NCBI GenBank assembly: GCA_036186865.1
Contig: AP025075.1
Coordinates: 22,238,442 to 22,302,441, forward strand
Source: Eustoma russellianum
Lineage: Eukaryota; Streptophyta; Magnoliopsida; Gentianales; Gentianaceae
Direction: 5' to 3'
Length of the DNA: 64,000 nt
A model generated the notes under the pieces. That model made no database searches. It was not told the DNA's origin and saw only the letters and a program-made list of their open reading frames with translations. A program made the translations under genes and the position numbers. Shown here piece by piece: positions 10,135 to 21,059 of this stretch (position 1 is the stretch's first letter; every line of letters begins with the position of its first letter).

Positions 10135-10385
10135 TTAACAACAACAATAACATTGTCTCATTGCAGAGGTTTCCGCCTATGACGGGGTATAGCGGGTCGG
10201 ATGTACGCAACTATACCTATGTGTTAGAAATAAACAGAGGTTATTTTCCGATGACTCATAATGAAGTCAAGCTGTATCGATCAACTGCTACTTCACAATA
10301 TAAGAAGCGCATCAAATTTAGTAAATCATTTTGCTTTATTCCATTATATTCTAAAGTCAAAAAAAAATGTGTCTTCGACTCTATT
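10135..10385 (-). mobile_element. TTG-tailed SINE, family A copy 1
   Basis: On the minus strand it runs from a unique 5' half (ATGATGGAATAAAGC, GCGCTTCTTATATTGTGAAG, GCAGTTGATCGA) through CATTATGAGTCATCGG to an Au-like half (GCGTACATCCGACCC, CCCCGTCATAGGCGG) and ends in (TTG)n, seen as AACAACAACAATAAC at 10137. The same order recurs at 22885, 38398, 57190, 57955 and, partial and inverted, at 59525. The small ORF here is a by-product. Confidence 0.7.
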
Positions 10386-10859
10386 GAAAATGAAAAAAAT
10401 TCGTGTTAAAACTCCCCAACTTCTTCTCTCCGTATATCACTTCTACTGATAAAATCACATACTTTTATTTTTTCTATAAAAAAAGCAAAAAAAAAAAAAA
10501 ATACAATAACAACATCCATGATGTTTGTATTTACAGCTAGACAATTGATGAAGACATATCTAAACTTAGTAATAAACACCTCTATAGTTTGATCAATGGA
10601 CAAAAATGATCATAAAACGAGAGTATTAAATTGAGAAGGGTGTCTTTATCAATTGCATATAATTAATTTTACTTATTGGCTTATACATAATAGTTGTTTT
10701 AACTAGTATAAAACGTTGATTTAAGAAAAAAGTATAAAATGTTGATTAATTAGTATTGTTGCAGATTATCTGAGGAGTCAAACAATTTTCACACTGTCAA
10801 TCTTTTTCCTCTTGTAAAGAACACTACAATAGGGCTGCCGGGATGGCGGTACTCAGAGA

Positions 10860-12060
10860 CCCAAAAAAAAAGGCGTTCTCCACACATTAGGCTTCTGATA
10901 TGCACATCTTTATTCTACAATTTGTGTAAGAGACTGTTTCCGTCTCTCGAACATTTGACCTCACGCGGCGAAGTATATGTTGATTCGTAGCATACTTTCT
11001 TTGATTCATACCTATGCCATGCAGACAGTCCGTCTTCCATTTCACCTAATCGATGAAGTGGAAAAAATAACAAGGAGATTTTTTAGGGGGAGTCGGCTAC
11101 CACCCGCCGACTACATTGGGTCAAATGGCCTACGATTTTCCAAGATAGATCACAAGGCGGATTGGGGATAAAGCGTCTAAGAGATATGAACCAAGCAATG
11201 TTGGCCAAGTTGGGTTGGAAGATGATTACCAATACGGACTCGCTGTGGGTTAAAGTTCTTATATGTAAATATGGAGATGTCATCCGCAGTGGGTCGAAGT
11301 CTAATTTTTCTTCTTTATGGCGTCACATTCAAAGCACTGTACCGCTGTTAAGAGCTGGACTCCAGTCAAGCAATGATCGGACCACGGCTATCCTGCAACA
11401 ATCAAGATGGCATGCTACATCTTCGGGAGCTTTTACAGTCGCCAGCGCCTACAATCTGTTAAGTAATAATTCAAATACTCCAGTTCTCTCTGCGTGGGAT
11501 AACATATGGGCAATGAAAGAACCTTGTTGATTAAATTTCTTCCTGTGGAAAATATGTCACAACGCCGTCCCTGTGGGAGCAAACTTGCAACGACATCATT
11601 ACCAGTCGACCTCGCTTGCAAAATGTGTGGTTATGGGGCTGAGGATACATTATATACTCTATGGGATTGTCCGTGGGCTAAGGCAATTTGGCAAATGTTG
11701 GTTCAACTAGGCATCGGTTTTTCAGGTTTCAGGACACGTCCAAATGGGTTGAGGCGAATTTGATGTCTTCATTGGGTCCCCGGAGTCAGAAAGATAAGTG
11801 GCGCTATATCTTTAGGGAGGCAGTGTCCAGCATTTGGTACTGGAGGAATCAAAAAATTCAGGGATGTGTCAGACAAACGCCCCCACCTACATGCATTCGT
11901 GATGACATTATTTGTAGAGTAAATAAGTTACTAGTAACACATAGTGGTGTTAGTAATGTTGGTGATGTTGATATAAATGTGCAGTAGCATGACATACGAA
12001 TGGTTGTAAACTGTTATTCTCGTTTTCATTAATAAGATCCTCCTCCCGATTAAAAAAAAG
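10860..12060 (+). mobile_element. LINE (L1-type) 3' fragment
   Basis: The end of a reverse transcriptase ORF and an A-rich tail (AAAAAAAA, about 12052-12059) mark the 3' part of a plant L1-type LINE. Upstream ORF1, endonuclease and most of the reverse transcriptase are absent, as expected of a 5'-truncated copy. The 5' boundary and target duplication are unclear. Confidence 0.7.
10977..11987 (+). pseudogene. LINE reverse transcriptase C-terminus with zf-RVT domain
   Basis: The translation gives MLIRSILSLIHTYAMQTVRL, RITRRFF-like TRRFFRGSR, then GIKRLRDMNQAMLAKLGWKM, DSLWVKVLICKYG and SSLWRHIQ. After frameshifts near 11520 come a zinc-binding reverse-transcriptase segment (AWDNIWAMKEP, FFLWKICHNAVP) and a C-terminal piece with EAVSSIWYWRN. 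The order matches the region after the polymerase core in plant LINEs. No catalytic core remains, so it is a dead fragment. Confidence 0.75.
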
Positions 12061-12210
12061 GAAGAAGAGAAATGAGTTAGCAAAATGGGACCCTATTTAT
12101 ATTTTAGAATATATGTCCTTTTAATGACGTTTTAGTCTTCATTTTGATGGTTTTTTTTAATAGGATAAGTTTTGAGAGTCTCCCATACATTTTAGCTGCA
12201 TAATATAACC

Positions 12211-12310
12211 ACGGTATTCTTCCACTTCAAATGAGAGTTTTGATTTTAATAAAATATCGGACGGTATTCTTCCGCTACAAATGAGAGTTTTGATTTTAAT
12301 AAAATATCGG
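12211..12310. repeat. 50-bp tandem duplication
   Basis: Two copies of a 50-bp unit beginning ACGGTATTCTTCC, at 12211-12260 and 12261-12310, differing at two positions by eye. A third start (ACGGTACC) follows at 12311. Confidence 0.9.
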
Positions 12311-12639
12311 ACGGTACCGCTCCTCTTACACACAAAAAAACCCTAAATTGATTCTTTTTGGGAGTTCTATTTTCCATACAAAGAGATACGTCATAGACAA
12401 AGAGACACGTGCAGCTAAAAGACTAATTCATATAGATGTCAGGCCGGTAAATATTTTGCTTAAGGATACTGTAGAAAGTAGTTTCATCAGCACATGACAT
12501 ACGTTCTGATAAGTGTAAGTTACTTTCGGTGTCTTTGCTCAATAAATCTGAAAGCCAACATATTTGACCGAAAACAGAAATGACAATGTCCATATAGCGC
12601 ATATACCATAGCAATCCAAATATGACTCTGACTCTAAAA

Positions 12640-12850
12640 AGTCAAGAGTTTGATTTCAAAGACACGCATAATTAAGATCTGTTCTAAAAGGTCAAGAGTT
12701 TGATTCTAAAGACACGTATAGAGTAGGTGTTCTACTGCTGCTAAACCGAATGCCTAGTTTACGGGACACCTTGTGTAGCTCAATATGTAAGTCTTCATTC
12801 AACTTAGAAGACCGTTGAGCTTTTAATTTGCATCATCTATAATACTTTTT
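12640..12850 (+). mobile_element. tRNA-derived SINE, family B
   Basis: Two box-B-like words (AAGAGTTTGATT, near 12645 and 12692) are followed by GACACGTATAGAGTAGGTGT, CTGCTGCTA, ACCTTGTGTAGCTCAATATG and GACCGTTGAGCTTTTAATTT. The same order occurs at 58400-58620 and, more diverged, at 14680-14935. The 5' part appears partly duplicated. Confidence 0.55.
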
Positions 12851-12915
12851 AGAATTGTGTCTATAGATGCCCAAATGGCGGAAGATTTGGATTTTGATCC
12901 AAGTATGATAGCAAT

Positions 12916-13222
12916 TAGGGCTGTAAACGAGCTGAACGAGTCGAGCATTGTGTTGTTCAAGCTCTGTTCATTTAACTTAGCGAACGAGCCGAGCTTGTTC
13001 GTTTATTTAAACGAACATATTTACTTGTTCAAGCTTGGTTCGTTTAATTCAACGAACAACATTAACGAGCCGAACACCTTAAACGAACGGTGCAACTTAC
13101 CGAGCTCGAACAGAAAAGGGTGTTTAAGCTCTGTTCATTATCCTTTTATCCGAGCCGAACTCGAGCTCGAGCCCAAACCAAACGAGCCGAACAACCGAAC
13201 GACTTGGTTCATTTACAGCCCT
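12916..13222. mobile_element. hAT-type MITE
   Basis: Terminal inverted repeats TAGGGCTGTAAACGAGC and GTTCATTTACAGCCCT enclose about 307 bp rich in GAACGAGC/GCTCGTTC words. It is flanked by direct repeats GATAGCAAT (12907-12915 and 13223-13231), consistent with the 8-bp class of hAT duplications plus a chance base. The ORF overlapping it (12857-13255) is an artefact of the repeat. Confidence 0.85.
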
Positions 13223-13443
13223 GATAGCAATACACCCATAGCTATCCAAGTGTAGATATTGCATGGACCCTTCCTGCATGCTCCTCTTTGTTATGATGAA
13301 AACGAGATTTTACTTTTCTCGATTTTAACATACAATCTTTTTTATCAAACGATTTCTTACGCGTGACGTCAAGACATCTATTATGCTACTTCCAAATCCA
13401 AATTGCAAAATATGAAATAAATTAAAGTATTAATGTAAATTAG

Positions 13444-13447
<4 letters not shown>

Positions 13448-13474
<27 letters not shown>
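13448..13474. repeat. (TA)n microsatellite
   Basis: About 13 TA dinucleotides in AT-rich flanking DNA. Confidence 0.9.
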
Positions 13475-14675
13475 GCAACTATTGATCATATATTTTTAAT
13501 GTAAATTGGAGACATGCACTAACACGCTTTTATACTTGAACTATAAACTTGAAATAATTTAATTTATTATGTAAACTAGTCATAATTATCAAGCATTGAT
13601 CACAAAACTTATAAGTACGCAAATCCATTAGCAATAAGCACCATAATAATTGGATCAATGACCCATGAAATAGTTAGAGTCACAACTAATACAATCGGAA
13701 CCACTACTTATCGAACTATGTATATCTAACTGACACTTATTTCGTCCATCTCACAATAATCATGGTGTATATCAAACTGACACCTATCGAACGGTGTATA
13801 TCAAAATGACACTTATTTCATCCGTTATCTTTTAATCATGTTTATTAGATCATGATTAATTGGTGATTATTAGTTAGTGGTAAAATATCAGATCATTGAG
13901 AAAATTTTGCTTAAAGAGACCCAGAAATTTAAAATTACATAAAGTAGTGAGCTAGAGTTTAATAACTATTATAAATGATACAAGGAATATAAAAAAGAAT
14001 ATGTCCAAGAGCCTTGACAATAATTTTAATATACACATCAACTAAAGACTTCAACATGCTTCACTAACTAAAGCTAAAACATTATGTGTGGACAGCAAAA
14101 TATAACTTAACAAAAATTTATGAAAAAAAAATATCATAAACTATCCTTTCCTGAAATCCCGAAAAAAAAAATGCATCTTGCTTGAATTTTGAATTGTTAA
14201 ATATTTTCGGAAAACAATACTTTTTCCTTTTTATTATGAATTCTTGTAGTACAAAGAAAAAACCATTGTTTATAATATGATCTTATTTTTATTAAAACAA
14301 AAATTCAAAATTTAATGAATATGATCTTAGCACCATCTTTGAGGAAAGGTCCCTGTAAGAGAAATGTTCACTAATTTTTGTCCTTAATACTTCAAGAACA
14401 ATTTATACTTTTTTATTTTTTATAGGTAATGATAAATGCATATTTCTTTACAAATACACGCCCTCTTGTTTGACAATTATATGAAAAGAGAGTGTATATA
14501 TTAAAAAAGTGTGTATTTATCATTCTCTTTCCTTTATTTATTTATCAAAAACAGAGGTAATTTAAATTTCTTCTATTTTGTGTTTAGTTTATAACAAAGA
14601 AGAACAAAATTTATTTTTTTCAACTCAGATTGGACTTAACACAATTCTATGTGGTTATAAAAGAAGGGTATAACA
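13475..14675. other. No recognisable gene; AT-rich
   Basis: No convincing ORF or RNA gene. Around 13720-13820 the phrase GTGTATATCAAACTGACAC/CTATCGAAC recurs two to three times as a short diverged tandem repeat. Confidence 0.5.
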
Positions 14676-14679
14676 AGTC

Positions 14680-14935
14680 TTTAGTGCGTAGCTCAGTTGA
14701 TACTTAAGTCGGGAGTTGCTCTAAGATGTACACGGTTCGATTTCATAGACAGTGTGGGTATTTAATTGTTGTCTGGACTAAAGGTCCAGTTTATAGTGAC
14801 ATCTTGTGTGGACTACTCATGCATGATCTTCTCCAACCTAAAAAACCGTTAAACTTTTAATTTGCATCTTCGACAATACTTCTTATATCTGAGACGGTAA
14901 AAACCTTGAGGGTCAGTGTGTGACCTTTCGATAAA
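14680..14935 (+). mobile_element. tRNA-derived SINE, family B-like, diverged
   Basis: Box A GCGTAGCTCAGTTGATAC (about 14686) and box B CACGGTTCGATTTC (about 14730), then GACAGTGTGGGT, CATCTTGTGTGGACTACTCA, ACCGTTAAACTTTTAATTTG and a GACAATACTTC 3' part, in the same order as the copies at 12640 and 58400. It ends in an A-run. The A-B box spacing fits a tRNA-derived promoter. Confidence 0.65.
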
Positions 14936-14939
14936 AAAA

Positions 14940-15385
14940 ATATAACAAATGATATGGTGATACATCACATTCTTCTTTAACCAACGGTGAATCATCACTT
15001 GTGGTTTCATGGCGCGGCCGTTACAATCTTGTTAACTGTAAAGCAAGAAGGAAGAGAAAAATGTGCACGCTCGAACTTTTATCCCTTCAAACTATCATGT
15101 ATACATTTGAATCAAAGTTTTCACAAATAAAACGTACTTGTTTCCGTACGCTGTGCAATGCATAATTTTTTATTTTATATTCTTTTACCATGTGAGAAAA
15201 TAACTAACTTTTGCATAAAATTATGACGTATTTATACACTAGTTATCTTTTGTTAAAAAATACATTATGTTTATTTTTTAAAAAAAGATGAAGCTATTGT
15301 ACCACACTTGTAAATTTTTTTTTTACCATTTTTGTTTTGAAGGGTTCACTTGCCTTATAAGGTAAAAATAATGAAAATATAAAAA
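14940..15385. other. No recognisable feature
   Basis: AT-rich flank of the Tat-like element. I see no gene, repeat or RNA. Confidence 0.5.
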
Positions 15386-15390
15386 GATAT

Positions 15391-16263
15391 TGATGATGTC
15401 AGATTTATCACCAAGTAATATGTGGGGGTTAAGCCGTCACACTCTCCGTCAGTTGTCCGCAGTGGACTGTCAGCCGACCTGCACAAGGAACAAGGTCAGA
15501 GGACCCGGGATCTATGGCCCGGGTAATACCCTCCGACGCTCAAGTCAGTGGAGACCATTTATCGAGCGGTTTATATACTGGTAATAGTTTGTATGTAGAA
15601 GGTTTTTTTGGTAAACCTGGCTGTTTTCTCCGTGGAAAAGATGAGTTAAAGTTGTAATTCGTCTCCTTTCTCTCTCATGTTTTCTACCTTTTATATGGCT
15701 GCCTGAGCCAATGCATGGGCAGAATCCAGAAATCGTGACATGCAAGGAGGTCACAAGGATGACTCTTACTCTTGCATGCTCGCCAAATGGCACTGTGCTG
15801 AGCTGAGTAAGCTGGCTTGGGACACCTGGCTAGGAGTTTCACCTGGTAGAATTACCCAGGGTAAACTTCTAGAGTCGAGGCTAAGCCTTCCATAGATAAT
15901 CAGAAGTGCCCGTGATGGCCTGGGCCGTGAGGTCGGCTTGCTGAGACGCAAGTGGCCGACTTTAGAGAGCATAGGTCGGCCTATCATAATGATCGCAGTT
16001 GTCATCACAAGCGTGGCCTGCGATCGTCGGCCGAGATGGAGCTGAGGCCGATATGTGGCCTTTGGGCCGAGGTGCGCTGTGGCCGTTTGGCCGAGATGAA
16101 GGTGAGGCCGAGGTGCGCTGTGGCCGTTTGACCGAGATGGATCATTTGCAAATACATGACCTTGCCAAGCTTTGTGCCGACCTGCGGGACTTTTTAACAC
16201 TTTTATGTCCATATCCTACCGTTGACTGTTGTTGACTAACAGGTGGTATTTTTTGGTTCATCA
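15391..16263 (-). repeat. 3' LTR of the Tat-like element (element on minus strand)
   Basis: 873 bp. On the plus strand it starts TGATGATGTC and ends GGTTCATCA. Nearly identical to 21060-21933. Small ORFs within it are repeated in both LTRs and are not genes. Confidence 0.9.
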
Positions 16264-16276
16264 CTTGCCCCCAGAT
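16264..16276 (-). other. Polypurine tract
   Basis: On the minus strand TCTGGGGGCAAG immediately precedes the 3' LTR start TGATGAACC. This position and composition fix the element's orientation. Confidence 0.75.
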
Positions 16277-16626
16277 TAGTTTGGCCGAGCTGATCTGAGA
16301 GGGAAAACTAATCGATCCAGAATATTTAACGAGTCGTCCTTTCAATGACAACGTGTCAACCTCTGATTAGACTGCTCTGCACATTTACCGGCTGCACAGA
16401 GTACGAAGCGTTGATGACGTATTTGGCTGAGCTGATCAGACCGAACTGATCAGAGTCATAATTACACCGTCTTTTTAGCACGTGTCCGTCTCTGACTGGT
16501 CTGTTCTGTGCATTTACTGTTTGCGCAGAGAACGAAGCATCAGTTACGCAGTCTTCCGAATTTGGTCGTTTCAGGGATCGAGGACGATCATACCAAGATG
16601 ACCTTTGGGCTACTGAGATGAAACCT

Positions 16627-16634
16627 TATAAATA
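16627..16634 (+). promoter_or_regulatory. TATA box of the antisense accessory gene
   Basis: TATAAATA sits inside the element on the strand opposite to retrotransposon transcription, about 185 bp before the ATG at 16812, followed by a pyrimidine-rich leader. It suggests the accessory gene has its own promoter, as reported for the antisense gene of the maize Grande elements. Confidence 0.55.
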
Positions 16635-16811
16635 TATCCTTCCAAGGTCATTTGAAACTTTTATTCACTCTTGCTTTCTGCTCCAGCGTTCTGCTTATTC
16701 CTCCGGCAACTCTTTCAAATTCCGACAACTCAGATCTTGCTCAGCCTTTCTCCGGTCTTCCTCTTCCTTTTCCTAAAGTCTTCTGTAAGTCTTCTTTTCC
16801 AATTCTTCATT

Positions 16812-19189
16812 ATGTCTTCATCTTCCAATGATTCGCAAAATTTTTCTGAGGATGGTTCTTACGCCGCCAGCGGTGGAGATAACTCCGGTTCTCCATCTCT
16901 GACCGTCAGATCAGCCTCTGCTGATGACTTTCCATCAGCAATTTATGTCGAACCACCGGTGATACTGCCCAGTCCAGCAGAGCCATCACCGTGGTCAGTT
17001 CTTCGCCGGAGCAAGCAGGGATTGCTCCTGCTCCGGCATATGTAAATCCTCCTGCCCCCTAAGTCCATCTCTGCTCTCGGGAGTCATTGAGAGAGGTCTA
17101 TCCTCTCCCTTGTCCAGGAGTCTTTCTCTACTCTGTCTGAGGCCGACCTGGACAGGATTTGAAAATTCCATAAACTTGATAGAAACCGGTTTGGCCCGAT
17201 CCTCCCCTTACCTGGTCAGACTGTTTATGATCCCCCTAGGGATTATGAAGCAGTCTACGAGGATTATTTCAAGTCAGGTTTCAACCTACCCGTTCCTGAG
17301 CCACTTGTCCGTATTATGCGGGCTTATAGACTCAGGCTTCCTCAAATCCAGCCCAACAGCCTTAAACTCATTCTTTGTTATCTTCTTTTCCTTAGAATAG
17401 CTGATATCCCTTTTAATGCTACTATTTTCCGAGCCCTTTTTGCGTGTCGGGCCTCGCATAGCTAGTACTATTTTAGCAAGCGAACGTTTAACACAAATTC
17501 TCCTTTTGCCATCAATATTCCCACTTCCAATAAGAGATGGAAGGGAAAATTTTTCTATGTCAAGAAATCTGAGCTGCCGAGCAGAAACATCTGGAAGTCT
17601 GGCAGAGCTGATAACATGAAGCTGGGCCAAGACTACTGCGATGAAGCAGACAGATTTCAAACTTTCCCCATAATCATTGACTGGCAGAAGGTAGATTCTG
17701 AGATCTGGATAGCGGCCGACCTGGACCACTCGGCTGTTGGCGATAACTACTTGGCACTCTCCCCAGACAACTTAATCATTGTTCGAGGTTGATATTGTTG
17801 TACTTCTTTTCAACAACCTTCCCTTCTTTCTGTGTTTAACTGTCTGATCCCTAATGCAGGTGCAATGGCTGGATCTTCTTCCCGTTCTAGCAAAATGGCT
17901 GAAGCAGCGGCCAGGAAGAGGCCCGAAAGGAAAGAAGAATGGCCACCCTTGGTTCTGGGGGAGCTTCTACCTCAGCTCTGCCCCCAGTTCCAACTGCTGC
18001 TTCTGCTGAGCCCGAGCCAGCATAGCCTGAATCAGGTAAGAATTTTCCTCAACTTCAAAAATTTTCTAAGTGTTGAGATTTGTTTTTATCTTGACCCGTT
18101 TTGCTTCTTTGCAGCTCTGCCAATCGAAATTTTGGATGATGAGCCTGAGACCGAGATCCAGCCTCAGGCTTTTGCTGAGCCAGAGCCTTCGGCAGAGGCT
18201 GATGAAGGCTCAAACCTTCGCCCCAGAAAGAGACAAAGGGGTGAAGGCTCCAGCATCCGAGATCCAGGGTCATCTCAGCCTTCAGAGATGGTTGTTGCTG
18301 AGCCGGCTGAGGAAAACCTGCCTCAGCCAAATGAATTTCACGACCTAATACTTATTGGGTTTTCAGAGGGCGACTCGGCTATAGATCCAGCCATCGTCAG
18401 AAAGCTGAATAAGGTAGCAGTTATGCCCCTGGACCATCAGAAGTTTAGGGCGACTGCTTGGGGCGAGCTGAAAAACGCCTTTCAATCAAACATTGCTTTG
18501 GTAAGCAAAGACTTTTCTTGAATGCCTTGTTTGCTTTTTATCACTTAATTTCTTCTTACTCTGCCTCTCTTGCAGGTCTGAGCTCAGGAGTTGGAAATTC
18601 TGACCCGAAGTGAAGAATTTCTTGAAGAGCTCGAAGTCAAAAATAAAGAACTTGAGGAAAACGAGCTGAAGAGAGCCGAACTGGCTCAAGAAAACACAAC
18701 TCTGCGGGCCAATGTTTCCCAACTCCAGCATAGGGCTAAAGATGCTGAGATGAAGCTGGCCACCTCCAACTCAAAGGTGGATGAGTTAGAGAACAAAGTG
18801 GCTGACTTAGAGCTGGCCTCCACTCAAACTATGAATGAGAATGAATTCTTGAAAAAACAAAATGCTGAGCTGATGCAGAAGAGCAAAGCTTATGAAGAGT
18901 AACTGGGCTTACTGCGTCATCAACTAGTTGAAGCTGAGATCAAAACGATTGTGGACTTCAAGAAATCCAAGTTTTTTTTGAAGAAAACATGATCCTTCTG
19001 CAGAGCTCAGCTATGGAGGTCGGCCGAAGAGAAGCCATTGATGTCTGCTCAGATGTTTATCCAGATCTGAACAAAAAGGATCCACGCCTGGCTGAGCTGT
19101 ACAATCCCAGTGCTTCCCAAGAGTTTGAAGGTCAATTCCAAAAGTTCGTAGATGGAGCATACTTGAGGGAAGAAGACGATTATGCTTAG
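16812..19189 (+). pseudogene. Antisense accessory gene of a Tat-like element (Transposase_28-like), multi-exon
   Basis: Starts MSSSSNDSQNFSEDGSYAAS. After a frame change near 17040 comes the domain known in plant Tat elements as putative gypsy type transposon (Transposase_28): DYEAVYEDYFKSGFNLPVPE, LVRIMRAYRLRLPQIQPNSL, FRALFACRASHS, FFYVKKSELPS, DWQKVDSEIWIAADLDHS. Plausible introns follow: 17788-17859 (GT...AG), 18036-18114 and 18501-18575, each 70-80 bp with pyrimidine-rich acceptors. The C-terminal exons encode an acidic segment and a long coiled coil (EELEVKNKELEENELKRAEL, SNSKVDELENKVADLELAST), ending AYLREEDDYA. In-frame stops (around 17160 and at the 18500/18576 junction) and the early frameshift make it a pseudogene. 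It resembles the copy at 2900-636. Its biochemical role is unknown. Confidence 0.75.
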
Positions 19190-19611
19190 GCTTCTCTTTG
19201 TAATCATTAGCTGAGCAGACATCAGTTGTATTTTGAACTTAAATTCTTCATCAATGAAAAATCTGCCTTTTGTAGTTTACAACTCCTTATTTTCTGCTTT
19301 CAGCATTTTCATCAAGTTTTTTCTTCGAACTTATTGTTGCTGAGTTCCCATGTTGGCCTTGTAAAACTTGATCAATTTCACTGAACATAAGCTAAGTCCC
19401 CAAGCTATAAACCTGTTATTTTGCTGAGCTGAATCAAGAATATAATAAGAATGAACTCCGCATTGCTTAAACCAAGCTTTGACTTGGACGATAATTATAA
19501 TCCCAAGTCTTTGATCCGTAATGCCGCACTTCAGTGCACCCTTGCTTAATTCTTGGTTCACCGAGGTCTTGAACGTTCATCCTATTAATAGGCTTTTACT
19601 TCAGTCCTGCC

Positions 19612-19802
19612 GAGATCGTATAGGTTCATCCTTTAGCGGGGCTCCTTCCTCGAACTGGCCGAGGTCTTGTTTCACCCTTTAGCGGGCTCTTGCCTCGGGC
19701 TGGCCGAGGTCTTGTTTCACCCTTTAGCAGGCTTTTGATTCGGGCTGGCCGAGGTCTTGTTTTACCCTTTAGCGGGCTCTTGCCTCGGGCTGGCCGAGGT
19801 CT
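19612..19802. repeat. 45-bp tandem repeat inside the Tat-like element
   Basis: Three full 45-bp units beginning GGCCGAGGTCTTGTTTCACC at 19657, 19702 and 19747, a partial one at 19792, and a degenerate one before 19657. The unit includes CCTTTAGCGGGCTCTTGCCT. Tandem repeats between pol and the LTR are common in Tat-clade elements. Confidence 0.9.
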
Positions 19803-20113
19803 TATATAGGGAAACTTGTCACATTGTTGAGACCTGCTCCACCTTCTCAGTTCTGCTGAGTTGTGCCCCTAGTTTCGTTGCGAGTTATGAATAGGCATAA
19901 ACTTTTTCTCTCCAGAGAAGCTTCGTGCACCGTATGGTGACTAACTTTATTGAGTGCTGAATAAGAGGATTCAACCGAATAGAATCAGGCGGGAGTTTTA
20001 CAAAAGGTTGATCCTTTTAAATCTCGAGGCCGAGCTGAGAAGTTTCGGATGTACGCAAGAGGAAAATAAATCCCCATTTGAACCTCGGACTCTCATTGTC
20101 AGGTCAGCCTGGT

Positions 20114-20962
20114 TCACCCAGAAATCCGCAAACTTTGCCCATCTGAATCTGAATCTTCTTCTTCTAGGGCCCGAGGTTGCTGCTCAGGTCGGCATCTTCC
20201 TTCCCGAGGAATGTCTAAATCGAGCCTGTTGTGCAGCCTTGACCTCGGATTATAGAATTGTTGCAGGTGACCAAGCTCAATCAGACGCCCGATCTCCTGG
20301 CCGAGTTGCCTACAATCTTCCGTATCATGCCAAGTATCATGATGATATAGGCAATAGAGTTGTTGGTTCCTCTTATGGAGTGGCCCTGCAAGGGGCTGAG
20401 GCTCTCTTGCCAGACCTTTCTTCCTCGCGTAGGAGAGGATATGGGCTTTTGAAGCCAACAGAGAATTCCTTTCTCTGCCTCGGCCTCCTAGCCAAATCTT
20501 GACAGAGCACCTTTCTTGCAGCGGGGCCTTGCCTTTATTGCAAACTTCTCTGCCATGTTTGAATGGCAGAGATGCTTTTTGAGTGCACTTTAAGCTCTGG
20601 TGGTCAGACTTTTGTGCTGAATGCCTTGCCTCAGCCATAAACTCGGCCTAACGCCCAGGATGATAACCCGGCCGAGTTGGAGAATACTCCAAGTCTTGTG
20701 AGTTAGAATTGCTGGAATAGGAGCCACTGGAACCTTCTGCAGAGGCCTTTCCCTTCATCTCCTTCACTACAGCTTGGAACACCGCCGGGTTTTGAGCCAC
20801 GTAGCATATGGCTCGCATATGCTCCTCATATGTGAAAGCAATAGTGAGAGTTGAGGATTTTTCCGGCTCTGTAGAACACTGTTCTGTTTGCTGTTGAGAA
20901 GATTTCTGACTTCTCTTAGATGTCATAGGTCGCTTGGACCCTTGTCCATCTTTTTTATCCAT
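20114..20962 (-). pseudogene. gag remnant of the Tat-like element
   Basis: The minus-strand ORF from 20962 starts MDKKDGQGSKRPMTSKRSQK and contains FTYEEHMRAICYVAQNPAVF. It stops near 20648, and a second frame (20638-20114) carries ARKKGLAREPQPLAG and a zinc-knuckle-like segment YCLYHHDTWHDTEDC, then RQLGQEIGRLIELGHLQQF. This is the pattern after the zinc knuckle in plant Ty3/gypsy gag (Tat/Athila type: YCxYHxxxGHxTxxC...LKxxIExLIxxGxLxxF). The main capsid (Retrotrans_gag) block between the two parts is missing, so gag is internally deleted. The knuckle lacks the usual glycine before the histidine (TWHDT). Confidence 0.75.
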
Positions 20963-21035
20963 CTTTCTCTCGATAGCTTGGTAAGATCGAAATTAAGAAA
21001 GCTTTGAGTAACTGTTTTACTGAGTTAAGGGACTA

Positions 21036-21059
21036 GGGGCCCTCCTTCTAGCGCCAATT
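21036..21059 (-). other. Primer-binding-site region
   Basis: On the minus strand, TTGGCGCTAGAAGGAGGG follows the 5' LTR after a short spacer. This is the usual place and style of a plant Ty3/gypsy primer-binding site. I did not assign the tRNA. Confidence 0.6.

Noticed and set aside
16264..16276. Primer-binding site for a plus-strand element after the left LTR
   Set aside because: The sequence ACTTGCCCCCAGA does not look like a primer site; read on the other strand it is a polypurine tract. The site-like TTGGCGC is at the other LTR, so the element is on the minus strand.
17286..17729. Minus-strand ORF of 147 codons
   Set aside because: It is antisense to the Transposase_28-like block, which has clear family similarity on the plus strand.
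19612..19802. CRISPR-like array
   Set aside because: Units of 45 bp are contiguous without spacers, inside a plant retrotransposon.
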